Assembly: GCF_029227915.1 (NCBI RefSeq)
Contig: NC_079886.1
Coordinates: 27,382,501-27,446,500 of the forward strand
Length of the DNA: 64,000 nt
DNA from: Hydractinia symbiolongicarpus
Taxonomy: Eukaryota; Cnidaria; Hydrozoa; Anthoathecata; Hydractiniidae
Reading direction: 5' to 3'
The notes under the pieces were generated by a model. That model had not been told where the DNA came from and ran no database searches. It worked only from the letters and a program-made list of their open reading frames with translations. The translations under genes were made by a program, and so were the position numbers. How positions within the stretch are numbered: position 1 is the stretch's first letter; the number at the start of each line of letters is the position of its first letter. Below, piece by piece: positions 1-12,014 of this stretch.

Positions 1-203
1 TTATTCAGCGTCTCATCAATAATGAAATCGTTTTTGAAAACTACAAGTCTTATGCGTTTTAGTGGTAAAAAATTAATTTAAAAAATCGTTCGGGAAATGA
101 GTTTACTCCCTGGGTACTTTCTTTGTATACATTTGACTATACGGGCCAAGCCCGGGATTTACGGGAAATCGCGGGTTTTCGTTTACCGGCGATTAAATTT
201 CTT
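1..203 (+). repeat. Reference monomer (unit phase used here)
   Basis: First complete unit in the phase used for this annotation; the next unit begins at 204. Order of parts: the moderately conserved 'TTATTCAGCGTCTC' start; a region with the main 'AATAATG/AAAATG/AAGAATG/AAAACG' variants near 17-24; 'TTTAGTGGT' near 58-66; an A/T-rich stretch at about 66-87; a variable subfamily block at 101-160 containing the GTATAC palindrome at 125-130 and CCCGGG at 151-156; and a G-rich end with GGG runs at 143-145, 154-156, 163-165 and 173-175. A short inverted pair AATCGC (167-172) and GCGATT (189-194) closes the unit. About 203 bp is near a nucleosome repeat length, which is common for satellites. Confidence 0.92.
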
Positions 204-1640
204 TTATTCAGCGTCTCATCAAAAATGAAATCATTTTTGAAAACTACAAGTCTCATGCGTTTTAGTGGTGAAAAAATAATTTAAAAAATCGTTCGGGAAA
301 TGAGTTTACTCCTGGGTACTTTCTTTGTATACATTCGACTATACGGGCCGATTCCAGGATATACGGGAAATCGCGGGTTTTCGTTTGCCGGCGATTAAAC
401 TCCTTTTATTCAGCGTCTCATCAAAAATGAAATCATTTTTGAAAACTACAAGTCTCATGCGTTTTAATGGTGAAAAAATAATTTAAAGAATCGTTCTGGA
501 AATGAGTTTACTCCCTGGGTACTTTCTTTGTATACTTTTGACTATACGGGCCGAGTCCTGGATTTACGGGAAATTGCGGGTTTTCGTTTGCCGGCGATTA
601 AACTCCTTTTATTCAGCGTCTCATCAAAAATGAAATCGTTTTTGAAAACTACAAGTCTTATGCGTTTTAGTGGTGAAAAAATAATTTAAAAAATCGTTCG
701 GGAAATGAGTTTACTTCTGGGTACTTTCTTTGTATACATTCGACTATACGGGTCAAGCCCGTGATTTACGGCAAATCGCGGGTTTTCGTTTGCCGGCGAT
801 TAAACTCCTTTTATTCAGCGTCTCATCAAAAATGAAATCATTTTTGAAAACTACAAGTCTCATGCGTTTTAGTGGTGAAGAAATAATTTAAAAAATCGTT
901 CAGGAAATGAGTTTACTCCCCGGGTATTTTCTTTGTATACATTCGACTATACGGCCAAGCCCGGGATTTACGGGAAATCGCGGGTTTTCATTGGCCGGCG
1001 ATTAAACTCCTTTTATTCAGCGTCTCATCAAAAACGAAATCATTTTTGAAAACTACAAGTCTCATGCGTTTTAGTGGTGAAAACATAATATAAAAAATCG
1101 TTCGTTAAATGAGTTTACTCCCAGTTTACTTTCTTTGTATACATTTGACTATACGGGTCAAGCCCGGGATTTACGGCAAATCGCGGGTTTTCGTTGGCCG
1201 GCGATTAAACTCCTTTTATTCAGCGTCTCATCAAAAACGAAATCATTTTTGAAAACTACAAGTCTCATGCGTTTTAGTGGTGAAAAAATAATTTAAAAAA
1301 TCGTTCGGGAAATGAGTTTACTGCCAGTTTACTTTCTTTGTATACATTCGACTATACGGGTCAAGCCCGGGATTTACGGCAAATCGCGGGTTTTCGTTTG
1401 CCGGCGATTAAACTCCTTTTATTCAGCGTCTCATCAAAAATGAAATCATTTTTGAAAACTACAAGTCTCATGCGTTTTAGTGGTGAAGAAATAATTTAAA
1501 AAATCGTTCGGAAAATGAGTTTACTCCCTGGGTATTTTCTTTGTATACATTCGACTATACGGCCAAGCCCGGGATTTACGGGAAATCGCGGGTTTTCGTT
1601 TGCCGGCGATTAAACTCCTTTCATTCAGCGTCTCATCAAA
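1..1640. repeat. Offset partial HOR copy (shift 2,227 bp)
   Basis: This stretch, beginning with the 'CATCAATAATG' monomer, matches 2,228-3,867 at a constant offset of 2,227 bp (11 monomers) and 6,075-7,714 at 6,074 bp. Monomer order is the same (F4, F2, F3, then 'CTTCTGGG' and F8/F1 types). The match ends near 1,622-1,640, where this copy continues with an 'AAAATGAAATCG' monomer while the others continue with 'AAAACG' and 'TATAAACTAC'. Together with the 3,847-bp repeat it shows nested duplication. Confidence 0.85.
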
Positions 1641-4600
1641 AATGAAATCGTTTTTGAAAACTACAAGTCTTATGCGTTTTAGTGGTGAAAAAATAATTTA
1701 AAAAATCGCTCGGGAAATGAGTTTACTCCTGGGTACTTTCTTTGTATACATTCGACTATGCGGGCCGATTCCAGGATATACGGGAAATCGCGGGTTTTCG
1801 TTTGCCGGCGATTAAACTCCTTTTATTCAGCGTCTCATCAAAAATGAAATCGTTTTTGAAAACTACAAGTCTTATGCGTTTTAGTGGTGAAAAAATAATT
1901 TAAAAAATCGCTCGGGAAATGAGTTTACTCCTGGGTACTTTCTTTGTATACATTCGACTATGCGGGCCGATTCCAGGATATACGGGAAATCGCGGGTTTT
2001 CGTTTGCCGGCGATTAAACTCCTTTTATTCAGCGTCTCATCAAAAATGAAATCATTTTTAAAAACTACAAGTCTCATGCGTTTTAGTGGTGAAAAAATAA
2101 TTTAAAGAATCGTTCGGGAAATGAGTTTACTCCCTGGGTACTTTCATTGTATACTTTTGACTATACGGGCCGAGTCCTGGATTTACGGGAAATTGCGGGT
2201 TTTCGTTTGCCGGCGATTAAACTCCTTTTATTCAGCGTCTCATCAATAATGAAATCGTTTTTGAAAACTACAAGTCTTATGCGTTTTAGTGGTAAAAAAT
2301 TAATTTAAAAAATCGTTCGGGAAATGAGTTTACTCCCTGGGTACTTTCTTTGTATACATTTGACTATACGGGCCAAGCCCGGGATTTACGGGAAATCGCG
2401 GGTTTTCGTTTACCGGCGATTAAATTTCTTTTATTCAGCGTCTCATCAAAAATGAAATCATTTTTGAAAACTACAAGTCTCATGCGTTTTAGTGGTGAAA
2501 AAATAATTTAAAAAATCGTTCGGGAAATGAGTTTACTCCTGGGTACTTTCTTTGTATACATTCGACTATACGGGCCGATTCCAGGATATACGGGAAATCG
2601 CGGGTTTTCGTTTGCCGGCGATTAAACTCCTTTTATTCAGCATCTCATCAAAAATGAAATCATTTTTGAAAACTACAAGTCTCATGCGTTTTAATGGTGA
2701 AAAAATAATTTAAAGAATCGTTCTGGAAATGAGTTTACTCCCTGGGTACTTTCTTTGTATACTTTTGACTATACGGGCCGAGTCCTGGATTTACGGGAAA
2801 TTGCGGGTTTTCGTTTGCCGGCGATTAAACTCCTTTTATTCAGCGTCTCATCAAAAATGAAATCGTTTTTGAAAACTACAAGTCTTATGCGTTTTAGTGG
2901 TGAAAAAATAATTTAAAAAATCGTTCGGGAAATGAGTTTACTTCTGGGTACTTTCTTTGTATACATTCGACTATACGGGTCAAGCCCGTGATTTACGGCA
3001 AATCGCGGGTTTTCGTTTGCCGGCGATTAAACTCCTTTTATTCAGCGTCTCATCAAAAATGAAATCATTTTTGAAAACTACAAGTCTCATGCGTTTTAGT
3101 GGTGAAGAAATAATTTAAAAAATCGTTCAGGAAATGAGTTTACTCCCCGGGTATTTTCTTTGTATACATTCGACTATACGGCCAAGCCCGGGATTTACGG
3201 GAAATCGCGGGTTTTCATTGGCCGGCGATTAAACTCCTTTTATTCAGCGTCTCATCAAAAACGAAATCATTTTTGAAAACTACAAGTCTCATGCGTTTTA
3301 GTGGTGAAAACATAATATAAAAAATCGTTCGTTAAATGAGTTTACTCCCAGTTTACTTTCTTTGTATACATTTGACTATACGGGTCAAGCCCGGGATTTA
3401 CGGCAAATCGCGGGTTTTCGTTGGCCGGCGATTAAACTCCTTTTATTCAGCGTCTCATCAAAAACGAAATCATTTTTGAAAACTACAAGTCTCATGCGTT
3501 TTAGTGGTGAAAAAATAATTTAAAAAATCGTTCGGGAAATGAGTTTACTGCCAGTTTACTTTCTTTGTATACATTCGACTATACGGGTCAAGCCCGGGAT
3601 TTACGGCAAATCGCGGGTTTTCGTTTGCCAGCGATTAAACTCCTTTTATTCAGCGTCTCATCAAAAATGAAATCATTTTTGAAAACTACAAGTCTCATGC
3701 GTTTTAGTGGTGAAGAAATAATTTAAAAAATCGTTCGGAAAATGAGTTTACTCCCTGGGTATTTTCTTTGTATACATTCGACTATACGGCCAAGCCCGGG
3801 ATTTACGGGAAATCGCGGGTTTTCGTTTGCCGGCGATTAAACTCCTTTTATTCAGCGTCTCATCAAAAACGAAATCATTTTTATAAACTACAAGTCTCAT
3901 GCGTTTTAGTGGTGAAAAATAATTTAAAGAATCGTTCGGGAAATGAGTTTACTCCCTGGGTACTTTCTTTGTATACATTTGACTATACGGGCCAAGCCCT
4001 GGATTTACGGGAAATCGCGGGTTTTCGTTGGCCGGCGATTAAACGCCTTTTATTCAGCGTCTCATCAAAAACAAAATCATTTTTTAAAACTACAAGTCTC
4101 ATACGTTTTAGTGGTGAAGAAATAATTTAAAAAATCGTTCAGGAAATGAGTTTACTCCCCGGGTTATTTCTTTGTATACATTCGACTATACGGCCAAGCC
4201 CGGGATTTACGGGAAATCGCGGGTTTTCATTGGCCGGCGATTAAACTCCTTTTATTCAGCGTCTCATCAAAAACGAAATCATTTTTGAAAACTACAAGTC
4301 TCATGCGTTTGAGTGGTGAAAACATAATATAAAAAATCGTTCGTTAATTGAGTTTACTCCCAGTTTACTTTCTTTGTATACATTTGACTATACGGGTCAA
4401 GCCCGGGATTTACGGCAAATCGCGGGTTTTCGTTGGCCGGCGATTAAACTCCTTTTATTCAGCGTCTCATCAAAAACGAAATCATTTTTGAAAACTACAA
4501 GTCTCATGCGCTTTAGTGGTGAAAAAATAATTTAAAAAATCGTTCGGGAAATGAGTTTACTGCCAGTTTACTTTCTTTGTATACATTCGACTATACGGGT

Positions 4601-4807
4601 CAAGCCCGGGATTTACGGCAAATCGCGGGTTTTCGTTTGCCGGCGATTAAACTCCTTTTATTCAGCGTCTCATCAAAAATGAAATCATTTTTGAAAACTA
4701 CAAGTCTCATGCGTTTTAGTGGTGAAGAAATAATTTAAAAAATCGTTTGGAAAATGAGTTTACTCCCTGGGTATTTTCTTTGTATACATTCGACTATACG
4801 GCAAAGC
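960..4807. repeat. 19-monomer HOR, copy 1 (3,847 bp)
   Basis: Every marker variant here recurs 3,847 bp downstream, for example 'TACTTTCATTG' at 2,139 and 5,986, the 'CATCAATAATG' monomer near 2,228 and 6,075, and the 'TATAAACTAC' monomer near 3,870 and 7,717. The length fits 19 monomers of 203 bp (3,857 bp) less ten single-base losses, consistent with its F2 (202-bp) and F8 members. Rare single differences separate the copies, such as CATCTCATC at about 2,641 against CGTCTCATC in copy 2. Confidence 0.88.
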
Positions 4808-7800
4808 CCGGGATTTACGGGAAATCGCGGGTTTTCATTGGCCGGCGATTAAACTCCTTTTATTCAGCGTCTCATCAAAAACGAAATCATTTTTGAAAAC
4901 TACAAGTCTCATGCGTTTTAGTGGTGAAAACATAATATAAAAAATCGTTCGTTAAATGAGTTTACTCCCAGTTTACTTTCTTTGTATACATTTGACTATA
5001 CGGGTCAAGCCCGGGATTTACGGCAAATCGCGGGTTTTCGTTGGCCGGCGATTAAACTCCTTTTATTCAGCGTCTCATCAAAAACGAAATCATTTTTGAA
5101 AACTACAAGTCTCATGCGTTTTAGTGGTGAAAAAATAATTTAAAAAATCGTTCGGGAAATGAGTTTACTGCCAGTTTACTTTCTTTGTATACATTCGACT
5201 ATACGGGTCAAGCCCGGGATTTACGGCAAATCGCGGGTTTTCGTTTGCCGGCGATTAAACTCCTTTTATTCAGCGTCTCATCAAAAATGAAATCATTTTT
5301 GAAAACTACAAGTCTCATGCGTTTTAGTGGTGAAGAAATAATTTAAAAAATCGTTCGGAAAATGAGTTTACTCCCTGGGTATTTTCTTTGTATACATTCG
5401 ACTATACGGCCAAGCCCGGGATTTACGGGAAATCGCGGGTTTTTGTTTGCCGGCGATTAAACTCCTTTTATTCAGCGTCTCATCAAAAATGAAATCGTTT
5501 TTGAAAACTACAAGTCTTATGCGTTTTAGTGGTGAAAAAATAATTTAAAAAATCGCTCGGGAAATGAGTTTACTCCTGGGTACTTTCTTTGTATACATTC
5601 GACTATGCGGGCCGATTCCAGGATATACGGGAAATCGCGGGTTTTCGTTTGCCGGCGATTAAACTCCTTTTATTCAGCGTCTCATCAAAAATGAAATCGC
5701 TTTTGAAAACTACAAGTCTTATGCGTTTTAGTGGTGAAAAAATAATTTAAAAAATCGCTCGGGAAATGAGTTTACTCCTGGGTACTTTCTTTGTATACAT
5801 TCGACTATGCGGGCCGATTCCAGGATATACGGGAAATCGCGGGTTTTCGTTTGCCGGCGATTAAACTCCTTTTATTCAGCGTCTCATCAAAAATGAAATC
5901 ATTTTTAAAAACTACAAGTCTCATGCGTTTTAGTGGTGAAAAAATAATTTAAAGAATCGTTCGGGAAATGAGTTTACTCCCTGGGTACTTTCATTGTATA
6001 CTTTTGACTATACGGGCCGAGTCCTGGATTTACGGGAAATTGCGGGTTTTCGTTTGCCGGCGATTAAACTCCTTTTATTCAGCGTCTCATCAATAATGAA
6101 ATCGTTTTTGAAAACTACAAGTCTTATGCGTTTTAGTGGTAAAAAATTAATTTAAAAAATCGTTCGGGAAATGAGTTTACTCCCTGGGTACTTTCTTTGT
6201 ATACATTTGACTATACGGGCCAAGCCCGGGATTTACGGGAAATCGCGGGTTTTCGTTTACCGGCGATTAAATTTCTTTTATTCAGCGTCTCATCAAAAAT
6301 GAAATCATTTTTGAAAACTACAAGTCTCATGCGTTTTAGTGGTGAAAAAATAATTTAAAAAATCGTTCGGGAAATGAGTTTACTCCTGGGTACTTTCTTT
6401 GTATACATTCGACTATACGGGCCGATTCCAGGATATACGGGAAATCGCGGGTTTTCGTTTGCCGGCGATTAAACTCCTTTTATTCAGCGTCTCATCAAAA
6501 ATGAAATCATTTTTGAAAACTACAAGTCTCATGCGTTTTAATGGTGAAAAAATAATTTAAAGAATCGTTCTGGAAATGAGTTTACTCCCTGGGTACTTTC
6601 TTTGTATACTTTTGACTATACGGGCCGAGTCCTGGATTTACGGGAAATTGCGGGTTTTCGTTTGCCGGCGATTAAACTCCTTTTATTCAGCGTCTCATCA
6701 AAAATGAAATCGTTTTTGAAAACTACAAGTCTTATGCGTTTTAGTGGTGAAAAAATAATTTAAAAAATCGTTCGGGAAATGAGTTTACTTCTGGGTACTT
6801 TCTTTGTATACATTCGACTATACGGGTCAAGCCCGTGATTTACGGCAAATCGCGGGTTTTCGTTTGCCGGCGATTAAACTCCTTTTATTCAGCGTCTCAT
6901 CAAAAATGAAATCATTTTTGAAAACTACAAGTCTCATGCGTTTTAGTGGTGAAGAAATAATTTAAAAAATCGTTCAGGAAATGAGTTTACTCCCCGGGTA
7001 TTTTCTTTGTATACATTCGACTATACGGCCAAGCCCGGGATTTACGGGAAATCGCGGGTTTTCATTGGCCGGCGATTAAACTCCTTTTATTCAGCGTCTC
7101 ATCAAAAACGAAATCATTTTTGAAAACTACAAGTCTCATGCGTTTTAGTGGTGAAAACATAATATAAAAAATCGTTCGTTAAATGAGTTTACTCCCAGTT
7201 TACTTTCTTTGTATACATTTGACTATACGGGTCAAGCCCGGGATTTACGGCAAATCGCGGGTTTTCGTTGGCCGGCGATTAAACTCCTTTTATTCAGCGT
7301 CTCATCAAAAACGAAATCATTTTTGAAAACTACAAGTCTCATGCGTTTTAGTGGTGAAAAAATAATTTAAAAAATCGTTCGGGAAATGAGTTTACTGCCA
7401 GTTTACTTTCTTTGTATACATTCGACTATACGGGTCAAGCCCGGGATTTACGGCAAATCGCGGGTTTTCGTTTGCCAGCGATTAAACTCCTTTTATTCAG
7501 CGTCTCATCAAAAATGAAATCATTTTTGAAAACTACAAGTCTCATGCGTTTTAGTGGTGAAGAAATAATTTAAAAAATCGTTCGGAAAATGAGTTTACTC
7601 CCTGGGTATTTTCTTTGTATACATTCGACTATACGGCCAAGCCCGGGATTTACGGGAAATCGCGGGTTTTCGTTTGCCGGCGATTAAACTCCTTTTATTC
7701 AGCGTCTCATCAAAAACGAAATCATTTTTATAAACTACAAGTCTCATGCGTTTTAGTGGTGAAAAATAATTTAAAGAATCGTTCGGGAAATGAGTTTACT

Positions 7801-8684
7801 CCCTGGGTACTTTCTTTGTATACATTTGACTATACGGGCCAAGCCCTGGATTTACGGGAAATCGCGGGTTTTCGTTGGCCGGCGATTAAACGCCTTTTAT
7901 TCAGCGTCTCATCAAAAACAAAATCATTTTTTAAAACTACAAGTCTCATACGTTTTAGTGGTGAAGAAATAATTTAAAAAATCGTTCAGGAAATGAGTTT
8001 ACTCCCCGGGTTATTTCTTTGTATACATTCGACTATACGGCCAAGCCCGGGATTTACGGGAAATCGCGGGTTTTCATTGGCCGGCGATTAAACTCCTTTT
8101 ATTCAGCGTCTCATCAAAAACGAAATCATTTTTGAAAACTACAAGTCTCATGCGTTTGAGTGGTGAAAACATAATATAAAAAATCGTTCGTTAATTGAGT
8201 TTACTCCCAGTTTACTTTCTTTGTATACATTTGACTATACGGGTCAAGCCCGGGATTTACGGCAAATCGCGGGTTTTCGTTGGCCGGCGATTAAACTCCT
8301 TTTATTCAGCGTCTCATCAAAAACGAAATCATTTTTGAAAACTACAAGTCTCATGCGCTTTAGTGGTGAAAAAATAATTTAAAAAATCGTTCGGGAAATG
8401 AGTTTACTGCCAGTTTACTTTCTTTGTATACATTCGACTATACGGGTCAAGCCCGGGATTTACGGCAAATCGCGGGTTTTCGTTTGCCGGCGATTAAACT
8501 CCTTTTATTCAGCGTCTCATCAAAAATGAAATCATTTTTGAAAACTACAAGTCTCATGCGTTTTAGTGGTGAAGAAATAATTTAAAAAATCGTTTGGAAA
8601 ATGAGTTTACTCCCTGGGTATTTTCTTTGTATACATTCGACTATACGGCCAAGCCCGGGATTTACGGGAAATCGCGGGTTTTCG
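4808..8684. repeat. 19-monomer HOR, copy 2 (3,847 bp)
   Basis: Directly follows copy 1 and repeats it at a constant 3,847-bp offset. The match stops between about 8,648 and 8,684: the equivalent of 'TTTTCATTGGCC' at about 4,837 is 'TTTTCGTTTGTC' here. Near the start one base differs ('GGCAAAGCC' at 4,800 against 'GGCCAAGCC' near 953). The copies are close to identical wherever I compared them, so this is a recent tandem duplication. Confidence 0.88.
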
Positions 8685-9787
8685 TTTGTCGGCGATTAAA
8701 CTCCTTTTATTCAGCGTCTCATCAAAAACGAAATCATTTTTATAAACTACAAGTCTCATGCGTTTTAGTGGTGAAAAATAATTTAAAGAATCGTTCGGGA
8801 AATGAGTTTACTCCCTGGGTACTTTCTTTGTATACATTTGACTATACGGGCCAAGCCCGGGATTTACGGGAAATCGCGGGTTTTCGTTGGCCGGCGATTA
8901 AACTCCTTTTATTCAGCGTCTCATCAAAAACAAAATCATTTTTGAAAACTACAAGTCTCATACGTTTTAGTGGTGAAAAAATAATTTAAAAAATCGTTCG
9001 GAAAATGAGTTTACTCCCAGTTTACTTTCTTTTTATACATTCGACTATACAGGTCAAGCCCGGGATTTACGGCAAATCGCGGGTTTTCGTTTGCCGGCGA
9101 TTAAACTCCTTTTATTCAGCGTCTCATCAAAAATGAAATCATTTTTGAAAACTACAAGTCTCATGCGTTTTAGTGGTGAAAAATAATTTAAAGAATCGTT
9201 CGGGAAATGCGTTTACTCCCTGGGTACTTTCTTTGTGTACTTTTGACTATACGGGCCGAGTCTGGGATTTACGGGAAATCGCGGGTTTTCGTTTGCCGGC
9301 GATTAAACTCCTTTTATTCAGCGTCTCATAAAAAATGAAATCATTTTTGAAAACTACAAGTCTCGTGCGTCTTAGTGGTGAAGAAATAATTTAAAAAATC
9401 GTTCGGGAAATAAGTTTACTCCCTGGGTACTTTCTTTGTATACATTTGACTATACGGGCCAAGCCCGGGATTTACGGGAAATCGCGGGTTTTCGTTTACC
9501 GGCGATTAAATTTCTTTTATTCAGCGTCTCATCAAAAATGAAATCATTTTTGAAAACTACAAGTCTCATGCGTTTTAATGGTGAAATAATAATTTAAAGA
9601 ATCGTTCGGGAAATGAGTTTACTCCCTGGGTACTTTCTTTGTATACTTTTGACTATACGGGTCGAGTCCTGGATTTACGGGAAATTGCGGGTTTTCCTTT
9701 GCCGGAGATTAAACTCCTTTTATTCAGCGTCTCATCAAAAATGAAATCATTTTTGAAAACTACAAGTCTCATGCGTTTTAGTGGTGA
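8685..9787. repeat. Spaced duplication B, left copy (shift 2,227 bp)
   Basis: Matches 10,912-12,014 at an offset of 2,227 bp. Shared uncommon variants include 'GGGAAATGCGTTTACTCC' (about 9,205 and 11,432), 'CTTTGTGTACTTTTGAC', 'CTCATAAAAAATG' and 'TCTCGTGCGTCTTAGTGG'. Copy-specific bases also occur, for example 'CTTTTTATAC' near 9,030 against 'CTTTGTATAC' in the right copy, and 'ACAGGTCAAG' against 'ACGGGTCAAG'. The match ends where the left copy has 'GGTGAAGAAATAA' and the right copy 'GGTGAAAAAATAA'. Confidence 0.82.
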
Positions 9788-10911
9788 AGAAATAATTTAA
9801 AAAATCGTTCGGGAAATGAGTTTACTCCCTGGGTAATTTCTTTGTATACATTCGACTATACGGCCAAGCCCGGGATTTACGGGAAATCGCGGGTTTTCGT
9901 TTGCCGGCGATTAAACTCCTTTTATTCAGCGTCTCATCAAAAACGAAATCATTTTTGAAAACTACAAGTCTCATGCGTTTTAGTGGTGAAAAATAATTTA
10001 AAGAATCGTTCGGGAAATGAGTTTACTCCTGGGTACTTTCTTTGTATACATTTGACTATACGGGTCAAGCCCGTGATTTACGGCAAATCGCGGGTTTTCG
10101 TTTGCCGGCGATTAAACTCCTTTTATTCAGCGTCTCATCAAAAATGAAATCATTTTTGAAAACTACAAGTCTCATGCGTTTTAGTGGTGAAGAAATAATT
10201 TAAAAAATCGTTCAGGAAATGAGTTTACTCCCCGGGTATTTTCTTTGTATACATTCGACTATACGGCCAAGCCCGGCATTTACGGGAAATCGCGGGTTTT
10301 CATTGGCCGGCGATTAAACTCCTTTTATTCAGCGTCTCATCAAAAACGAAATCATTTTTGAAAACTACAAGTCTCATGCGTTTTAGTGGTGAAAACATAA
10401 TATAAAAAATCGTTCGTTAAATGAGTTTACTCCCAGTTTACTTTCTTTGTATACATTTGACTATACGGGTCAAGCCCGGGATTTACGGCAAATCGCGGGT
10501 TTTCGTTGGCCGGCGATTAAACTCCTTTTATTCAGCGTCTCATCAAAAACGAAATCATTTTTAAAAACTACAAGTCTCATGCGTTTTAGTGGTGAAAAAA
10601 TAATTTAAAAAATCGTTCGGGAAATGAGTTTACTGCCAGTTTACTTTCTTTGTATACATTTGACTATACGGGTCAAGCCCGGGATTTACGGCAAATCGCG
10701 GGTTTTCGTTGGCCGGCGATTAAACTCCTTTTATTCAGCGTCTCATCAAAAACGAAATCATTTTTTAAAACTACAAGTCTCATGCGTTTTAGTGGTGAAA
10801 AAATAATTTAAAAAATCGTTCGGGAAATGAGTTTACTGCCAGTTTACTTTCTTTGTATACATTCGACTATACGGGTCAAGCCCGGGATTTACGGCAAATC
10901 GCGGGTTTTCG
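9788..10911. repeat. Intervening monomers, related to the 19-monomer HOR
   Basis: This stretch lies between the two copies of duplication B. From about 10,071 to 10,620 the monomer order ('CCCGTGATTTACGGC', F8 with 'TTTTCATTGGCC', then the 'GAAAACATAATATAAA' type) is the same as 6,833-7,382 in the 19-monomer HOR. Two similar F1 monomers with 'TTTACTGCCAGTTTAC' then follow each other at 10,624 and 10,827, spaced exactly 203 bp, suggesting a single-monomer duplication with later change. Confidence 0.7.
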
Positions 10912-12014
10912 TTTACCGGCGATTAAACTCCTTTTATTCAGCGTCTCATCAAAAACGAAATCATTTTTATAAACTACAAGTCTCATGCGTTTTAGTGGTG
11001 AAAAATAATTTAAAGAATCGTTCGGGAAATGAGTTTACTCCCTGGGTACTTTCTTTGTATACATTTGACTATACGGGCCAAGCCCGGGATTTACGGGAAA
11101 TCGCGGGTTTTCGTTGGCCGGCGATTAAACTCCTTTTATTCAGCGTCTCATCAAAAACAAAATCATTTTTGAAAACTACAAGTCTCATACGTTTTAGTGG
11201 TGAAAAAATAATTTAAAAAATCGTTCGGAAAATGAGTTTACTCCCAGTTTACTTTCTTTGTATACATTCGACTATACGGGTCAAGCCCGGGATTTACGGC
11301 AAATCGCGGGTTTTCGTTTGCCGGCGATTAAACTCCTTTTATTCAGCGTCTCATCAAAAATGAAATCATTTTTGAAAACTACAAGTCTCATGCGTTTTAG
11401 TGGTGAAAAATAATTTAAAGAATCGTTCGGGAAATGCGTTTACTCCCTGGGTACTTTCTTTGTGTACTTTTGACTATACGGGCCGAGTCTGGGATTTACG
11501 GGAAATCGCGGGTTTTCGTTTGCCGGCGATTAAACTCCTTTTATTCAGCGCCTCATAAAAAATGAAATCATTTTTGAAAACTACAAGTCTCGTGCGTCTT
11601 AGTGGTGAAGAAATAATTTAAAAAATCGTTCGGGAAATAAGTTTACTCCCTAGGTACTTTCTTTGTATACATTTGACTATACGGGCCAAGCCCGGGATTT
11701 ACGGGAAATCGCGGGTTTTCGTTTACCGGCGATTAAATTTCTTTTATTCAGCGTCTCATCAAAAATGAAATCATTTTTGAAAACTACAAGTCTCATGCGT
11801 TTTAATGGTGAAATAATAATTTAAAGAATCGTTCGGGAAATGAGTTTACTCCGTGGGTACTTTCTTTGTATACTTTTGACTATACGGGTCGAGTCCTGGA
11901 TTTACGGGAAATTGCGGGTTTTCCTTTGCCGGAGATTAAACTCCTTTTATTCAGCGTCTCATCAAAAATGAAATCATTTTTGAAAACTACAAGTCTCATG
12001 CGTTTTAGTGGTGA
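10912..12014. repeat. Spaced duplication B, right copy
   Basis: Right-hand partner of 8,685-9,787. Private changes include 'CGCCTCATAAAAAATG' near 11,549, 'CTCCCTAGGTAC' near 11,646 and 'CTCCGTGGGTAC' near 11,850, where the left copy has the common form. These substitutions arose after the copies separated. Confidence 0.82.

Noticed and set aside
125-130. GTATAC and CCCGGG palindromes as regulatory operators
   Set aside because: Six-base palindromes recur only because the unit recurs, and they vary between subfamilies (GTATAC becomes GTATAA, CATACA or GTGTAC). They are useful restriction landmarks but there is no evidence of regulation.
1181-1210. A full CENP-B box in 'TTTTCGTTGGCCGGCG'
   Set aside because: Only the left half (TTCGTTGG) agrees; the required A and the CGGG half are replaced by C and GCGA. 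It is mentioned only as part of the weaker spacer-shifted observation.
3768-4130. Open frames of 120-131 codons (3,768; 7,615; 8,594; 10,827)
   Set aside because: They read the same satellite sequence in two successive frames (203 = 3 x 67 + 2), start at an ATG that is part of GTATAC or GGGAAATG in many units, and are copied with the repeat. No domain, no independent conservation and no promoter context support a gene.
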